From positions 1-64,000 of the forward strand of contig NZ_VCJO01000018.1 in assembly GCF_009712475.1 (NCBI RefSeq): a stretch of DNA of 64,000 nucleotides, in the 5' to 3' direction. The notes beneath the pieces were generated by a model. That model ran no database searches. It saw only the letters and a list, made by a program, of their open reading frames with translations, and was not told the DNA's origin. This document shows positions 33,361 through 41,755 of this stretch, one piece after another (the first letter of the stretch is position 1; every line of letters begins with the position of its first letter). The translations under genes were made by a program, and so were the position numbers. Source of the stretch: Micromonospora sp. CP22 (GTDB lineage: Bacteria > Actinomycetota > Actinomycetes > Mycobacteriales > Micromonosporaceae).

Positions 33361-34116
33361 TCAGGAGGTCGCCGCCGGGTCGCTCGTGGCCGCACCGCCG
33401 GCGCGGCGGGTACGGGCGAAGGCCAGCCCGCCGAGCACCAGCCCACCGAGTCCGGCGATCAACCCGGCGATGCCGAGGCCGACGGCCAGGCCGTTGCCGT
33501 CGGCGTCACCGTCGTCGGAGGCCGCCTCGCCGGACTGGCCGGTCGGCTCCTCCGTCGGCGTGTCGGAGGCTGCGGTGAGGGTGAGCACCGGCGCCGGTGC
33601 GGCCGGCTCCTCGCCGCCGGACTGCGGCTCGTCGATCCAGCGGACCACCTCACCGTCGGAGTAGGTCTGCAACGACTTGAAGACCATCTGGTCGACCTCG
33701 GGCAGCGGGCCCAGGGAGACCGGGAACTCCTGGAAGGTGCCGGGGGCGATGGCCGCTCCCTCGTCGGCGGTCCAGGTGATCTTCGATACCACCTCGGTGA
33801 TCTCGCTGCCGTGCACCTGCACCGGCGGGTCGACCTGTCGCTTCTCCACGTTCACCGTCCAGCCGGGCACCGGCATGGTCGACACCGAGCCGACCGGTGC
33901 GTTCTCCGGCAGGAAGACCTCCAGCTTGGTGGTCGACGCGGTGTCGCTCTCGTTCGGTACCCGGAAGGCGAACCGTCCGTAGCCGCCCTGTTGCGCCTCC
34001 CTCGGGTTGACCGTGACGTGTGCCGAGGCCGGGGCCACGAAGCCGAACACGGCGGTGGCGACGGCGCCGAGCGTCAGGGCGGCGGCGGTGGCTACGAAAC
34101 GCCGGTGACGGAGCAT
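33361..34116 (-). CDS. YcnI/DUF1775 copper-associated surface protein
   Basis: A 251-aa YcnI-like protein. The signal peptide ends ASAHVTVNPREA, leaving the N-terminal histidine that in B. subtilis YcnI binds Cu(II). The DUF1775 beta-sandwich follows (GGYGRFAFRVPNE, TTKLEVFLP, GWTVNVEKR). A membrane anchor near residues 213-240 (GLGIAGLIAGLGGLVLGGLA) and an RTRRAGG cytosolic end follow a Ser/Glu-rich linker. ATG 34116 is chosen; the frame upstream is arginine-rich read-through. It starts 15 bp after the CopC-CopD gene stop, so the two form an operon for extracytoplasmic copper handling. Confidence 0.9.
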   Translation of the reverse strand: MLRHRRFVATAAALTLGAVATAVFGFVAPASAHVTVNPREAQQGGYGRFAFRVPNESDTASTTKLEVFLPENAPVGSVSTMPVPGWTVNVEKRQVDPPVQVHGSEITEVVSKITWTADEGAAIAPGTFQEFPVSLGPLPEVDQMVFKSLQTYSDGEVVRWIDEPQSGGEEPAAPAPVLTLTAASDTPTEEPTGQSGEAASDDGDADGNGLAVGLGIAGLIAGLGGLVLGGLAFARTRRAGGAATSDPAATS

Positions 34117-34130
34117 CGATGGAACCTTTC

Positions 34131-35795
34131 TTATCGGATGGGCACGGTGGCGGTCACCGTGGCCTGGTCGATCTCGGTGGTACGTGCGGTGACCCGCAGT
34201 TCCCACTCCCCCGCTGCGGGCAGACTGATCTCTCCGGTGGCGTGGTTGTCGGTGAGCGGCAGCAGCGGCACCTGGATGGGCTCGATCCCGGCCGCCGGCA
34301 GGGCCACGGTGACCTGCCACTCGACGACCGGCTGCGGCTGGTTGTCCAGCGTGTACGCGTACAGGTGCACCGAGTTGTTGCCCCGGCGTGCCGGTGACAC
34401 CTCGATCTGCATGGAGTAGAGCGAGCTGGTCGCCGTGGTGCTGAAGTAACCGCTGTCGGTGGCGGCCACGTCGGTGGCCACGCTTCGGGCGGGAGTCGTC
34501 TGGACCAGGGTCGCCGACACGCCCAGCACGATCGCGGTGATCGCCAGCTCGGCCCAGATCGCCCGGCGTACCGGGGCCGGTCGGCTGGCCGCGACGCGGG
34601 TGCGTACCAGGTGGCGAGAGTAGGCGGCAACCCCGATGACCAGCGCGAAGAGACCGATCTTGGCCAGGACCAGCCGCCCGTACGTGGTGTTCACCAGCGC
34701 CGCCGGGGTGGCCACCTCGATCAGCGCCTGGACGGTGCCGGCAAGCAGCAGCGCGGAGACGGCCAGGGCCGCCCACCGTGACCAGATCGGCAGGATCGCC
34801 CCGAGTTCCCGCTCGTCGGCCCGGCGCAGCAGGAACACCGCGAGCATCATCAACCCACCCAGCCAGACGGCCATGCCGCCCAGGTGCACCGTGTCGACCA
34901 GCACCGACACCGCCGGGGCGGGCGAGGCGGCCGGATGCCCGGACAACGGCCACGTGACCAGCGCTCCGGCGGCGAGGACACCGAGGATCACCAGATCCGT
35001 CCGGCCGACCGGCCCGGCCAGCAGCGGCCGGAGCAGCAACGCCGTCGCGGCCAGCAGACCGAGACGGACCAGGTGGGCGGCGCCGAAGGCGCTGCCGAGC
35101 ACCAGGCCCAACCCTTCGCCGGTGATGTCGAACAGTCCGCCACCGTTGGTGTAGGGCACCTGGAGCAGCAGTGCCGCGACCGTGGCCAGCGTCACCAGCC
35201 CGAGGCCGGTCCAGGCCAGCCGGGCCGGTCCACGCCGGGACAGCCGGCGCGGCCAGAGCAGCGCGAGCACCAGCGCGGACCCGATGACCAGCAGCAGCCC
35301 CGCGTAGCCGACGAACTTGGCGACCTTGACCGCGGCGCCGACCACCGGGTTGGCCTTCCCGTCGTCACCGCTGTCCACCGGGGGCTCGGAGGGTGCGCCC
35401 ACCGAGTAGGTGAACGCGCCGGAGACCGGGTGGCTGTCTGCGGAGATCACCCGATAGGTGACCAGGTAGGTGCCGTTGCCACGGTCGGTGTCGACCGGGA
35501 TGTTGACCACGCTGCCGGCGAAGGTGGGCTCACCCCGGTCCGCCCGAGACCCGTCCGGCGCGATCACCCGGATCCGGTCCGGCACCTTGCGTACCGCCTC
35601 GCTGAAGGTGAGCACCACCTCGGCGGGCGGGGCGGGCACCACGGCTGAGGCGGCCGGGCTGCTGCTGGAGAGCACGGCGTGGGCGCTGGCCGAGGTGGCG
35701 GGGACGAGCAGCAGGGCCACGACGGTGACCAACAGGCCGGCGGTCGCGGCCAGCCGGGCGAAACGGCGGCGATGGACGGCAGTCATGACGCCCAT
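34131..35795 (-). CDS. CopC-CopD fusion copper import protein with C-terminal YtkA-like domain
   Basis: A protein of about 554 aa. After a signal peptide (LLVTVVALLLVPATSASAHA) the mature protein begins HAVLSSSSPA, giving the copper-binding N-terminal His of CopC, followed by the PAPPAEVVLTFSEAV strand and HPVSGAFTYSVG. A CopD-type domain with eight or so membrane helices comes next, containing DTVHLGGMAVWLGGL. The C-terminal 100 residues are an extracellular YtkA-like beta domain (EVSPARRGNNSVHLYAY, GEWELRVTARTTEID). ATG 35795 or ATG 35786 can serve as start. It is the first gene of the operon with YcnI and is divergent from the ECF sigma factor. Confidence 0.88.
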   Translation of the reverse strand: MGVMTAVHRRRFARLAATAGLLVTVVALLLVPATSASAHAVLSSSSPAASAVVPAPPAEVVLTFSEAVRKVPDRIRVIAPDGSRADRGEPTFAGSVVNIPVDTDRGNGTYLVTYRVISADSHPVSGAFTYSVGAPSEPPVDSGDDGKANPVVGAAVKVAKFVGYAGLLLVIGSALVLALLWPRRLSRRGPARLAWTGLGLVTLATVAALLLQVPYTNGGGLFDITGEGLGLVLGSAFGAAHLVRLGLLAATALLLRPLLAGPVGRTDLVILGVLAAGALVTWPLSGHPAASPAPAVSVLVDTVHLGGMAVWLGGLMMLAVFLLRRADERELGAILPIWSRWAALAVSALLLAGTVQALIEVATPAALVNTTYGRLVLAKIGLFALVIGVAAYSRHLVRTRVAASRPAPVRRAIWAELAITAIVLGVSATLVQTTPARSVATDVAATDSGYFSTTATSSLYSMQIEVSPARRGNNSVHLYAYTLDNQPQPVVEWQVTVALPAAGIEPIQVPLLPLTDNHATGEISLPAAGEWELRVTARTTEIDQATVTATVPIR

Positions 35796-36001
35796 GGTCG
35801 CCGACGACACCCGCCCAAGGCGAGTCACATGCATCGATTGACGGCGATTGCCCATGATCGAGCGCGAGCGCGCGAACACCGGGCCGGGAGTCATGAGCAG
35901 ATAGTCGGCCGGCAGCACGGAAAAGTTCCCGGAGTGGTGCACCCCATTGAAGGGTCGAAGGACCCTGCTGCTCACCGTGCCGCCGCGTAACCTCAGTTGT
36001 C

Positions 36002-36652
36002 GTGATCCCCGCCCCGCGCAACACCTCCGCCGCCGCCGAGACCGTCGGCGCGGACCGTGCCGACGGTCGCCACCGGGGGCCGCGACAGGGGGAGCCGGGA
36101 CGGACGACTCCGGCGGAGCCGACCGTCGACCCGGCCACCCGGTGGGCGCTGGCCGCTCGGGATGGCGACCCGGCCGCCCAGGCCGCCTTCGTGCGCGCCA
36201 CCCAGGCCGAGGTGTGGCGCTTCGCCGCAGCGCTGATCGATCCGGACAGCGCCGACGATCTCACCCAGGAGACCTACCTGCGGGCGTTCCGCGCGCTGCC
36301 CGGCTTCGCCGGCCGGTCCAGCGCGCGCACCTGGCTGCTCGGCATCGCCCGGCGGGCCTGCGCCGACCACCTCCGCACCGTGGTACGACGCCGACGACTC
36401 GACCAACGGCTCAGCGCGCACGCACACACCGACGTGCCGCACCCCGACCCGGCCGGTCAGCTCGGCGCCACCGACCTGGTCCGCCGGTTGACCGCCGAGC
36501 GGCGCGCGGCGTTCGTGCTGACCCAGTTGCTCGGCCTGTCGTACGCCGAGGCCGCCGTGGTGGAGGGGGTGCCGGTCGGCACGATCCGTTCCCGGGTGGC
36601 TCGGGCTCGGGCCGAACTCGTCGACGCGGTCGGTGAGGCGTTGGCCGGATGA
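36002..36652 (+). CDS. ECF-type RNA polymerase sigma factor
   Basis: A 216-aa sigma-70-family factor of the extracytoplasmic-function type. Region 2 is visible as FVRATQAEVWRFAAALI with the SADDLTQETYLRAFRAL helix and the ARTWLLGIARRACADHLR segment. Region 4 is ERRAAFVLTQLLGLSYAEAA followed by GTIRSRVARARAEL. About 45 N-terminal residues before region 2 are disordered and may not all be translated; GTG 36002 is the first start. It overlaps the MauE-like gene by four bases (ATGA). Its location between copper-handling genes and a thiol-oxidoreductase group suggests control of envelope copper or redox stress, similar in arrangement to SigC-type loci. No anti-sigma gene is adjacent. Confidence 0.85.
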   Translation: MIPAPRNTSAAAETVGADRADGRHRGPRQGEPGRTTPAEPTVDPATRWALAARDGDPAAQAAFVRATQAEVWRFAAALIDPDSADDLTQETYLRAFRALPGFAGRSSARTWLLGIARRACADHLRTVVRRRRLDQRLSAHAHTDVPHPDPAGQLGATDLVRRLTAERRAAFVLTQLLGLSYAEAAVVEGVPVGTIRSRVARARAELVDAVGEALAG

Positions 36653-37146
36653 ACAGCAACCCGCGCGCCTGGCGTCCCTGGCTCGGTCTCGCCGTCCGGC
36701 TCGGGTTGGCCGCCGTCTGGCTCTGGGCCGGCTGGTCGAAGGTCGGTGACCTGGCCGCCTCCGGTCGGGCGGTGAACGCCTACCAGATCCTGCCGTACGA
36801 CGTGGCGATGGCGGTCGGCGCGGCGCTGCCCTTCGTCGAGTTGGCGCTGGGCGTGCTGCTGGTGCTCGGACTGGCGACCCGGTTGGTCGCCGGAGTCTCC
36901 GCGGCGCTGCTGCTGGTCTTCATCGCCGGCATCGCCTCGGCCTGGTCGCGGGGGCTGGCCATCGACTGCGGCTGTTTCGGGGTGGGTGGCGAACTGCCGG
37001 CCGGAGAGACCCCCAGCTACCTCCCGGAGATCCTCCGGGACATCGGCTTCCTGGCATTGGCCGGGTTCCTGCTGATCTGGCCCCGCACCGCCGTCTCCGT
37101 TGACGGCGCGCTGACGGGCGAACCGGTGGAGGACGAGGATGAGTAG
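36649..37146 (+). CDS. MauE/DoxX-family membrane protein
   Basis: A 165-aa protein with four hydrophobic helices. LGLAAVWLWAGWSKVGDL is the typical DoxX/MauE first helix, and GLAIDCGCFGVGGELP is the conserved cysteine loop of the MauE group. Members accompany disulfide-exchange proteins and may supply or accept electrons at the membrane. It overlaps the sigma-factor gene by four bases and the DsbA-like gene by eight, so the three are co-translated. This supports a partnership with the thioredoxin-like protein encoded next. Confidence 0.85.
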   Translation: MNSNPRAWRPWLGLAVRLGLAAVWLWAGWSKVGDLAASGRAVNAYQILPYDVAMAVGAALPFVELALGVLLVLGLATRLVAGVSAALLLVFIAGIASAWSRGLAIDCGCFGVGGELPAGETPSYLPEILRDIGFLALAGFLLIWPRTAVSVDGALTGEPVEDEDE

Positions 37147-37855
37147 TCGCAAGGGACGCAAGGACGCGGCCCGGGTGGTCAGGGAACAGCTGGCCCGGGA
37201 GCGACGCCGCAAGCGAACTCTGTGGATCTCGGTGGGCGCGGTGCTGGTGCTGGTCATCGCCGGTCTGATCGGCTGGAGCGTCTGGTCGAGCCAGAAGTCC
37301 GGCGACTTCACCGCCCCGCCGGGCGCCAACGACTCGGGCACCGGCATCGTGGTCGGTTCCGGGCCGGTGACCGTCGACATCTACGAGGACTACCTCTGCC
37401 CGGCCTGCAAGCAGTTCGAGCAGACCAGCGGCGCCACCATCGAGCAACTCGTCAACGACGGCAAGGTCCGCGTGGTGTACCACCCGGTGGCCTACCTCAA
37501 CCGCTACTCCAGCACCGAGTACTCGACGCGGTCGTCGGCGGCGTCCGGCTGCGCCGCCGAGGGCGGCAAATTCACCGAGTTCGGCAAGGCGCTGTTCGAG
37601 CGGCAACCACCGGAGGGCGGTGCCGGACTCAGCAACGACGAGCTGATCGACATCGGTGCCGAGGTCGGGCTGGACCGCGACGCGTTCGGCAGCTGCGTCC
37701 GCGAGGGACGGTACCGGTCGTGGACCGCGCACGTCACCGACGAGGCGAGCCGCGCCCGCATCACCGGCACGCCGAGCATCCTGGTCGACGGGGAGCCGGT
37801 GCGGGACTGGACGCCGGAGAACATCACCGCGGCGGTGGAGGCGGCCGGCAGGTGA
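37139..37855 (+). CDS. Membrane-anchored DsbA-like thioredoxin-fold protein
   Basis: A 238-aa protein with a basic cytoplasmic start, one membrane anchor at about 28-48 and an extracytoplasmic thioredoxin fold of the DsbA/thioredoxin_4 type. The active site is CPAC at residues 87-90 in YEDYLCPACKQF. A cis-proline loop is seen in ITGTPSILVDGEPV. Two further cysteines occur in the helical insert (SGCAAEGG and GSCVREG), typical of actinobacterial members. Its role is likely disulfide formation or reduction in secreted proteins. It overlaps the MauE-like gene and its stop overlaps the next gene's GTG (GTGA). Confidence 0.88.
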   Translation: MSSRKGRKDAARVVREQLARERRRKRTLWISVGAVLVLVIAGLIGWSVWSSQKSGDFTAPPGANDSGTGIVVGSGPVTVDIYEDYLCPACKQFEQTSGATIEQLVNDGKVRVVYHPVAYLNRYSSTEYSTRSSAASGCAAEGGKFTEFGKALFERQPPEGGAGLSNDELIDIGAEVGLDRDAFGSCVREGRYRSWTAHVTDEASRARITGTPSILVDGEPVRDWTPENITAAVEAAGR

Positions 37856-38922
37856 CACCGCTCGCCCGGGCCGGGCTGCTGCTCACCGGCACGATCACGG
37901 CGATCCTCGCGACCGCCGCCCCCGCCCTCGCCCACGGCGCGGACGCGCCGAACGGCACGGACTACCGGGTGTCCGTCACCGGGGTCACCCCTGACGGCAC
38001 CGACCTGCGGGTACGGGTGATCGAGGCGGGCGCCCGGCTGGAACTGACCAACACCGGTGACACGCCCGTAGAGGTGATCGGCTACTCGGGTGAGCCGTAC
38101 CTGCGGGTGGGACCGGACGGGGTCTACGAGAACACCCGTTCACCGGCGACGTACCTCAACCGCACGATCGTCGGAGACACCGCCCTGCCGGCCGAGGTCG
38201 ATCCCGCCGCCGAGCCGCGATGGCGGCGGGTGGACAGCGGGACGACGGCACGTTGGCACGACCAGCGGGCGCTGTGGCGCGAGGCACAACCGCCCGCCCA
38301 GGTCCGTGCCGCCCCCGACCGCGAGCACCGGGTACGCGACTGGGTGGTGCCGCTCCGCCATGCGGACGGGCCCTCGGAGATCCGGGGCACCCTCGACTGG
38401 GTACCGCCGCCGGACGCGTACACCTGGTGGGTGGGTGCCGTCGTCGGGGCGCTGGCGGTCGGTGCGCTCGGAGTGCTGCCGGCCGCCTCCGCCCCCGGTC
38501 GGCGGGCGCTGGCCGCCATCGGCGGGGTGCTCGCCGTCGGCGGGGTGGCCGCGGTGGCGCTCGCCGTCGGGCGGGCGTTGGACGGCGGGGCCGAGGGGGG
38601 CGCGGTTCTGCCGGCGCTGCTGACCGGACCGTTGTGGACTCTGGTGACCGGCGTCGGCGCGATCGTCGCCGGTGCCCGGGTGGTGGTCGCCGAGCGGTCC
38701 CACGCCGACTTCGTCGTGGCGCTCGCCGGTGCCTGCCTGGCCCTGTTCGCCGGGGTGCCGAACGTCGCCGGGTTCGCCCGTGCGGTGCTTCCGACGCCGT
38801 GGCCGCCCACCGTCACCCGGATCCTGGTCGTCCTCGTCGTGGTGGGCGGGGCCGGGGCACTGGCCGCCGCGTTGCTGCGGCTGCACGCCGCCGGTCGGCG
38901 CGCGCCCGCCGGCACCTCCTGA
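37852..38922 (+). CDS. Membrane protein of the redox/copper cluster
   Basis: A 356-aa protein starting at a GTG that overlaps the DsbA-like gene. The signal peptide ends PALAHGADAPNG, again leaving a histidine near the N-terminus. About 170 extracytoplasmic residues follow (EVIGYSGEPYLRVGPDGVYE and a conserved NRTIVGDTALP). The C-terminal half has about five membrane helices. I know this type as a conserved actinobacterial membrane protein without assigned activity. The arrangement suggests a role with the sigma factor, MauE and DsbA-like proteins in envelope metal or thiol homeostasis. Confidence 0.75.
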   Translation: MTPLARAGLLLTGTITAILATAAPALAHGADAPNGTDYRVSVTGVTPDGTDLRVRVIEAGARLELTNTGDTPVEVIGYSGEPYLRVGPDGVYENTRSPATYLNRTIVGDTALPAEVDPAAEPRWRRVDSGTTARWHDQRALWREAQPPAQVRAAPDREHRVRDWVVPLRHADGPSEIRGTLDWVPPPDAYTWWVGAVVGALAVGALGVLPAASAPGRRALAAIGGVLAVGGVAAVALAVGRALDGGAEGGAVLPALLTGPLWTLVTGVGAIVAGARVVVAERSHADFVVALAGACLALFAGVPNVAGFARAVLPTPWPPTVTRILVVLVVVGGAGALAAALLRLHAAGRRAPAGTS

Positions 38923-38959
38923 GCGACGACCGCTACCGATCCGCGCCGTCGGTGGGGGG

Positions 38960-39730
38960 CTACTCGTCGGCCGGGGCTCGTCCCCGGATCGGGCGGAACG
39001 GGTAGGGCAGTTCGAGGCGGTGACGGGCGAGCAGCTCCTCGTCGTCGAGCAGGACCGGTGTCGGTCCGTCGGCCACGATCCGCCCGCCGTCGAGGATGAC
39101 CGAGCGGTCGCAGAGTTCGAACGCGTACGGCAGGTCGTGGGTGACCATCAGCAGGGTCACCGGCAGGCTACGCAGGATGTCGGCCAGTTCCCGCCGGGCT
39201 GCCGGGTCGAGGTTGGACGACGGTTCGTCGAGGACCAGGATCTCCGGGCGCATCGCGAGCACGGTGGCCACCGCCACCCGGCGACGCTGGCCGAAGGAGA
39301 GGTGGTGCGGCGCCCGGTCACGGTGTCCGGACATGCCGACCGCGGCCAGTGCCTCGTCCACCCGGGCGGCCAGTTCCGGCCCGCGCAGCCCGAGGTTGGC
39401 CGGCCCGAACGCCACGTCCTCGGCGACGGTGGGCAGGAAGAGCTGGTCGTCGGGGTCCTGGAAGACGATGCCCACCCGGCGGCGGATCTCCGCCAACGTC
39501 GCCCGGTCCTGGTCGACGGCGAGGCCACCGACCACGACGTGCCCCTCGCTGGGGGTCAGGATGCCGTTGAGGTGCAGCACCAGCGTGGTCTTGCCGGCAC
39601 CGTTGGGGCCGAGCAGTGCGACCCGCTCGCCCTTGGCCACCGTCAGGTCGATGCCGTGCAGTGCGACATGGCCGTCCGGGTAGGCGTACCGGACGCCACG
39701 CACGTCCAGGCTCGGTGGGGTGGGCTGCAC
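38960..39730 (-). CDS. ECF transporter ATPase for nickel/cobalt (CbiO/NikO type)
   Basis: A 256-aa ABC ATPase. Walker A is LLGPNGAGKTTLVLHLNG, the Q-loop region is GIVFQDPDDQLFLPTVAEDV, the signature is LSFGQRRRVAVA and Walker B is EILVLDEPSSNLDP. The FQDPDDQLF sequence is typical of energy-coupling-factor ATPases of the CbiO/NikO type. It powers uptake of the metal together with the CbiM, PDGLE and CbiQ proteins encoded upstream on the same strand. GTG start; seven bases separate it from the CbiQ stop. A single ATPase gene implies a homodimeric motor. Confidence 0.9.
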   Translation of the reverse strand: MQPTPPSLDVRGVRYAYPDGHVALHGIDLTVAKGERVALLGPNGAGKTTLVLHLNGILTPSEGHVVVGGLAVDQDRATLAEIRRRVGIVFQDPDDQLFLPTVAEDVAFGPANLGLRGPELAARVDEALAAVGMSGHRDRAPHHLSFGQRRRVAVATVLAMRPEILVLDEPSSNLDPAARRELADILRSLPVTLLMVTHDLPYAFELCDRSVILDGGRIVADGPTPVLLDDEELLARHRLELPYPFRPIRGRAPADE

Positions 39731-39737
39731 GCTTCGA

Positions 39738-40508
39738 TCATGTCAGGACGGCCGCCGTGGCGGCGACGGTGGCGGCCATGACCGGCACGGTGGCCGCGAT
39801 CAGCCACTGCCCGGTCGTCGCCGTCGCCGTGCCCTGCCAGACCGGCGGCATCCGACCGGTGTAGCCACGCGACACCATCGCCAGGTAGACCCGCTCGCCG
39901 CGCTCGAAGGCGCGGAGGAACAGCGCGCCGATGCCGGCGGCGAAGCCGCGCAACTGCCACACGAAGCGCGGGTCGTCGCCCCGGGAGATCCGGGCGAGCC
40001 GCATCCGTCGGGCCTCGCCGACCAGCACGTCGAGGTAGCGCAGCATGAAGGTGGCGATCTGGGTGAGGATCTGCGGGCAGCGCAGCCGGTCCAGCCCGAC
40101 GATCAGGTCACGGGTGCTGGTCGTCGCGGCCAGCAGCAGCGACGCCCACACGCCGAGGGTGCCCTTGGCGATGATGTTCCACGCGCCGTAGAGACCGTCG
40201 ACCGACAGCTGCCAACCGGCCACGTCCACCCGTTCGCCCGCGCCGAGGAAGGGCAGGGCGAAGGCGAACAGCACGAACGGCAGCTCGATGGTCGACCGCA
40301 GCAACAGCCAGCGGGCGGTCACCCGGGCCAGCGCCGCGACTGCGGCGACCAGCAGCGCGTACGCGCCGAAGGCCCAGAGCGCCTCGCGCGGGGTGGCGAC
40401 CACGGCGAGCGTGAACGCCACCATCGCGGCGATCTTGACCTCCGGCGGCAGCCGGTGCACCGGCGAGTCGGCCGACCGGTACAGCACGTGGGCGTGACCG
40501 GCCCCCAC
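39738..40508 (-). CDS. ECF transporter T component (CbiQ/NikQ type)
   Basis: A 256-aa transmembrane coupling protein. It has HRLPPEVKIAAMVAFTLAVV at the start, typical of CbiQ, about five hydrophobic helices, and the two short Ala-Arg-Gly type coupling motifs near the end (EARRMRLARISRGDDPRF, and AMVSRGYTGRMP). These couple ATP hydrolysis to the substrate-binding CbiM. GTG start; six bases from the PDGLE gene stop. It is part of a four-gene metal transporter operon (40898-38960). Confidence 0.9.
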   Translation of the reverse strand: MGAGHAHVLYRSADSPVHRLPPEVKIAAMVAFTLAVVATPREALWAFGAYALLVAAVAALARVTARWLLLRSTIELPFVLFAFALPFLGAGERVDVAGWQLSVDGLYGAWNIIAKGTLGVWASLLLAATTSTRDLIVGLDRLRCPQILTQIATFMLRYLDVLVGEARRMRLARISRGDDPRFVWQLRGFAAGIGALFLRAFERGERVYLAMVSRGYTGRMPPVWQGTATATTGQWLIAATVPVMAATVAATAAVLT

Positions 40509-40514
40509 CGCCGC

Positions 40515-40901
40515 CTACCCCCCGCTCGTGGTGGCCGGGTCAAAGCGTTGCGTGTCGGTCTGCTCCTGCGACACCGGATCCCGGCGGCGGACCAGCCAGA
40601 ACGCCCCACCGGCCACCGCGAAGGTCAGCAGGACACCCAGGACACCGGAGAGCCCGGTGGAGAGGAAGTCGTTGTCCACACCCGCGATGCCGTAGTCGGC
40701 CAACGGTCCGCCGATCTCGTGCTCCCGCGCCTGCTGCGCGGGGCAGCTACCGCCGATGATCTCGTCGTTGGCGTCGAAGGTGCAGCCCTCCCGCAGCGAC
40801 GAGTCCAGCCCGTCCGGATGCGACGAGGCGAAGTTGCTGACCACACCGGCCAGCAGCAGGGCGACCAGGAGCCCGCCGACGATGAAACCCCACTTCCTCA
40901 C
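40515..40901 (-). CDS. PDGLE-domain (CbiN/NikN-like) subunit
   Basis: A 128-aa protein with two membrane helices flanking an extracellular loop. The family name motif is present in FASSHPDGLDSSLRE; the loop also has CTFDANDEIIGGSCP, two cysteines that may pair. PDGLE proteins are the accessory subunit of Ni/Co ECF transporters, equivalent to CbiN. GTG 40901 overlaps the CbiM stop (GTGA), so it is translationally coupled to the substrate-binding subunit, which it should help to load. Confidence 0.88.
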   Translation of the reverse strand: MRKWGFIVGGLLVALLLAGVVSNFASSHPDGLDSSLREGCTFDANDEIIGGSCPAQQAREHEIGGPLADYGIAGVDNDFLSTGLSGVLGVLLTFAVAGGAFWLVRRRDPVSQEQTDTQRFDPATTSGG

Positions 40902-41614
40902 CGGACACCTCCGACGGTCGGAACGGTCACCGACGCGGCCGGTTTCCGGGCGCGCAGCGCATACACCAGATCGGGTCGGACCTTCGCCACGGTGACCACG
41001 GTGGTGGCGGTGATCAGCCCTTCACCGATGCCGATGAACAGGTGGGACACGGCCATGGTGGAGGCCAGACCGGTCAGGTTCCCGCCGAGATCGGTGGTGC
41101 CGCCGAGCTGGTACTGGAGCACGAAGCCCATCGCCGCGACGACCACGCTGACCAGCGCGGAGACGAAGGCGGTGACGGCCAACCCGGCCGGGTTGCGCGG
41201 CAGCACCCGGAGCAGCAGGACGATCAGCAGGTACGCCACCACGATGCCGATGACGGCCATGTTGGTGATGTTGAGCCCGAGCATGGCCACCCCACCGTCG
41301 CCGAAGACGAGCGCCTGCACCACGAGCACCACCGCGACGCAGAGCGCGCCGACCCACGGCCCGACCAGCATGGCGGCGAGGGCACCGCCGAGCAGGTGGC
41401 CGCTGACCCCGGCGGTGAAGATCGGAAAGTTGAGCATCTGCACGGCGAAGATGAACGCGGCGACCAGACCGGCCATCGGCGCCAGCCGGTCGTCCAGGTC
41501 CTGCCGTCCCCGCCTGACGCAGTACGCCATGGCGGCCAGGGCGATCACCGCGAAGACCGCGGCGACCGGACCGTTGATGATGCCGTTGGAGATGTGCATC
41601 GCCAGGGTTTCCAC
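40898..41614 (-). CDS. Ni/Co ECF transporter substrate-specific component (CbiM/NikM type)
   Basis: A protein of about 238 aa. The crucial N-terminal segment MHISNGIINGP is present; in CbiM/NikM the residues after the methionine, with the His, ligate Ni2+ or Co2+. Seven or so helices follow, including AGVSGHLLGGALAAMLVGPW and FVLQYQLGG. GTG 41614 is proposed because GGGAGG lies seven bases upstream. It gives five residues before the MHIS methionine, which would need processing; starting directly at ATG 41599 would expose the metal site in the usual way and is equally possible. Likely regulated by the palindrome at 41681-41701. Confidence 0.88.
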   Translation of the reverse strand: METLAMHISNGIINGPVAAVFAVIALAAMAYCVRRGRQDLDDRLAPMAGLVAAFIFAVQMLNFPIFTAGVSGHLLGGALAAMLVGPWVGALCVAVVLVVQALVFGDGGVAMLGLNITNMAVIGIVVAYLLIVLLLRVLPRNPAGLAVTAFVSALVSVVVAAMGFVLQYQLGGTTDLGGNLTGLASTMAVSHLFIGIGEGLITATTVVTVAKVRPDLVYALRARKPAASVTVPTVGGVR

Positions 41615-41680
41615 GTGACCTCCCACGTGTCGACGAGCCCGTGCCCGCCGGCAGGGGTGAGCCTATTTCCCATACTGTGC

Positions 41681-41701
41681 TGTTGCCAAGAGCTGGCAAC
41701 A
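41681..41701. promoter_or_regulatory. Nur-box-like palindrome upstream of the Ni/Co transporter
   Basis: TGTTGCCA-AGAGC-TGGCAACA is an 8-bp perfect inverted repeat with a five-base spacer. It resembles the Nur (nickel-responsive Fur-family) box as I recall it, TTGCaa-N5-ttGCAA. It lies 67 bp before the transporter start and 55 bp before bcp on the other strand, so it could control either gene. Confidence 0.55.
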
Positions 41702-41755
41702 ACATCGGTACGCCGTGCCGACCGACCCGGAGTCGCCCGGCGATAGGGTCGTGTC

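Noticed and set aside
39720..41618. 632-aa plus-strand open frame
   Set aside because: Antisense to four intact metal-transporter genes; its composition (His, Arg, Gln, Gly-rich) is typical of shadow frames.
41615..41755. Cobalamin riboswitch before the CbiM-type gene
   Set aside because: The leader is too short and lacks the conserved B12-box core; the visible signal is a protein-type palindrome.
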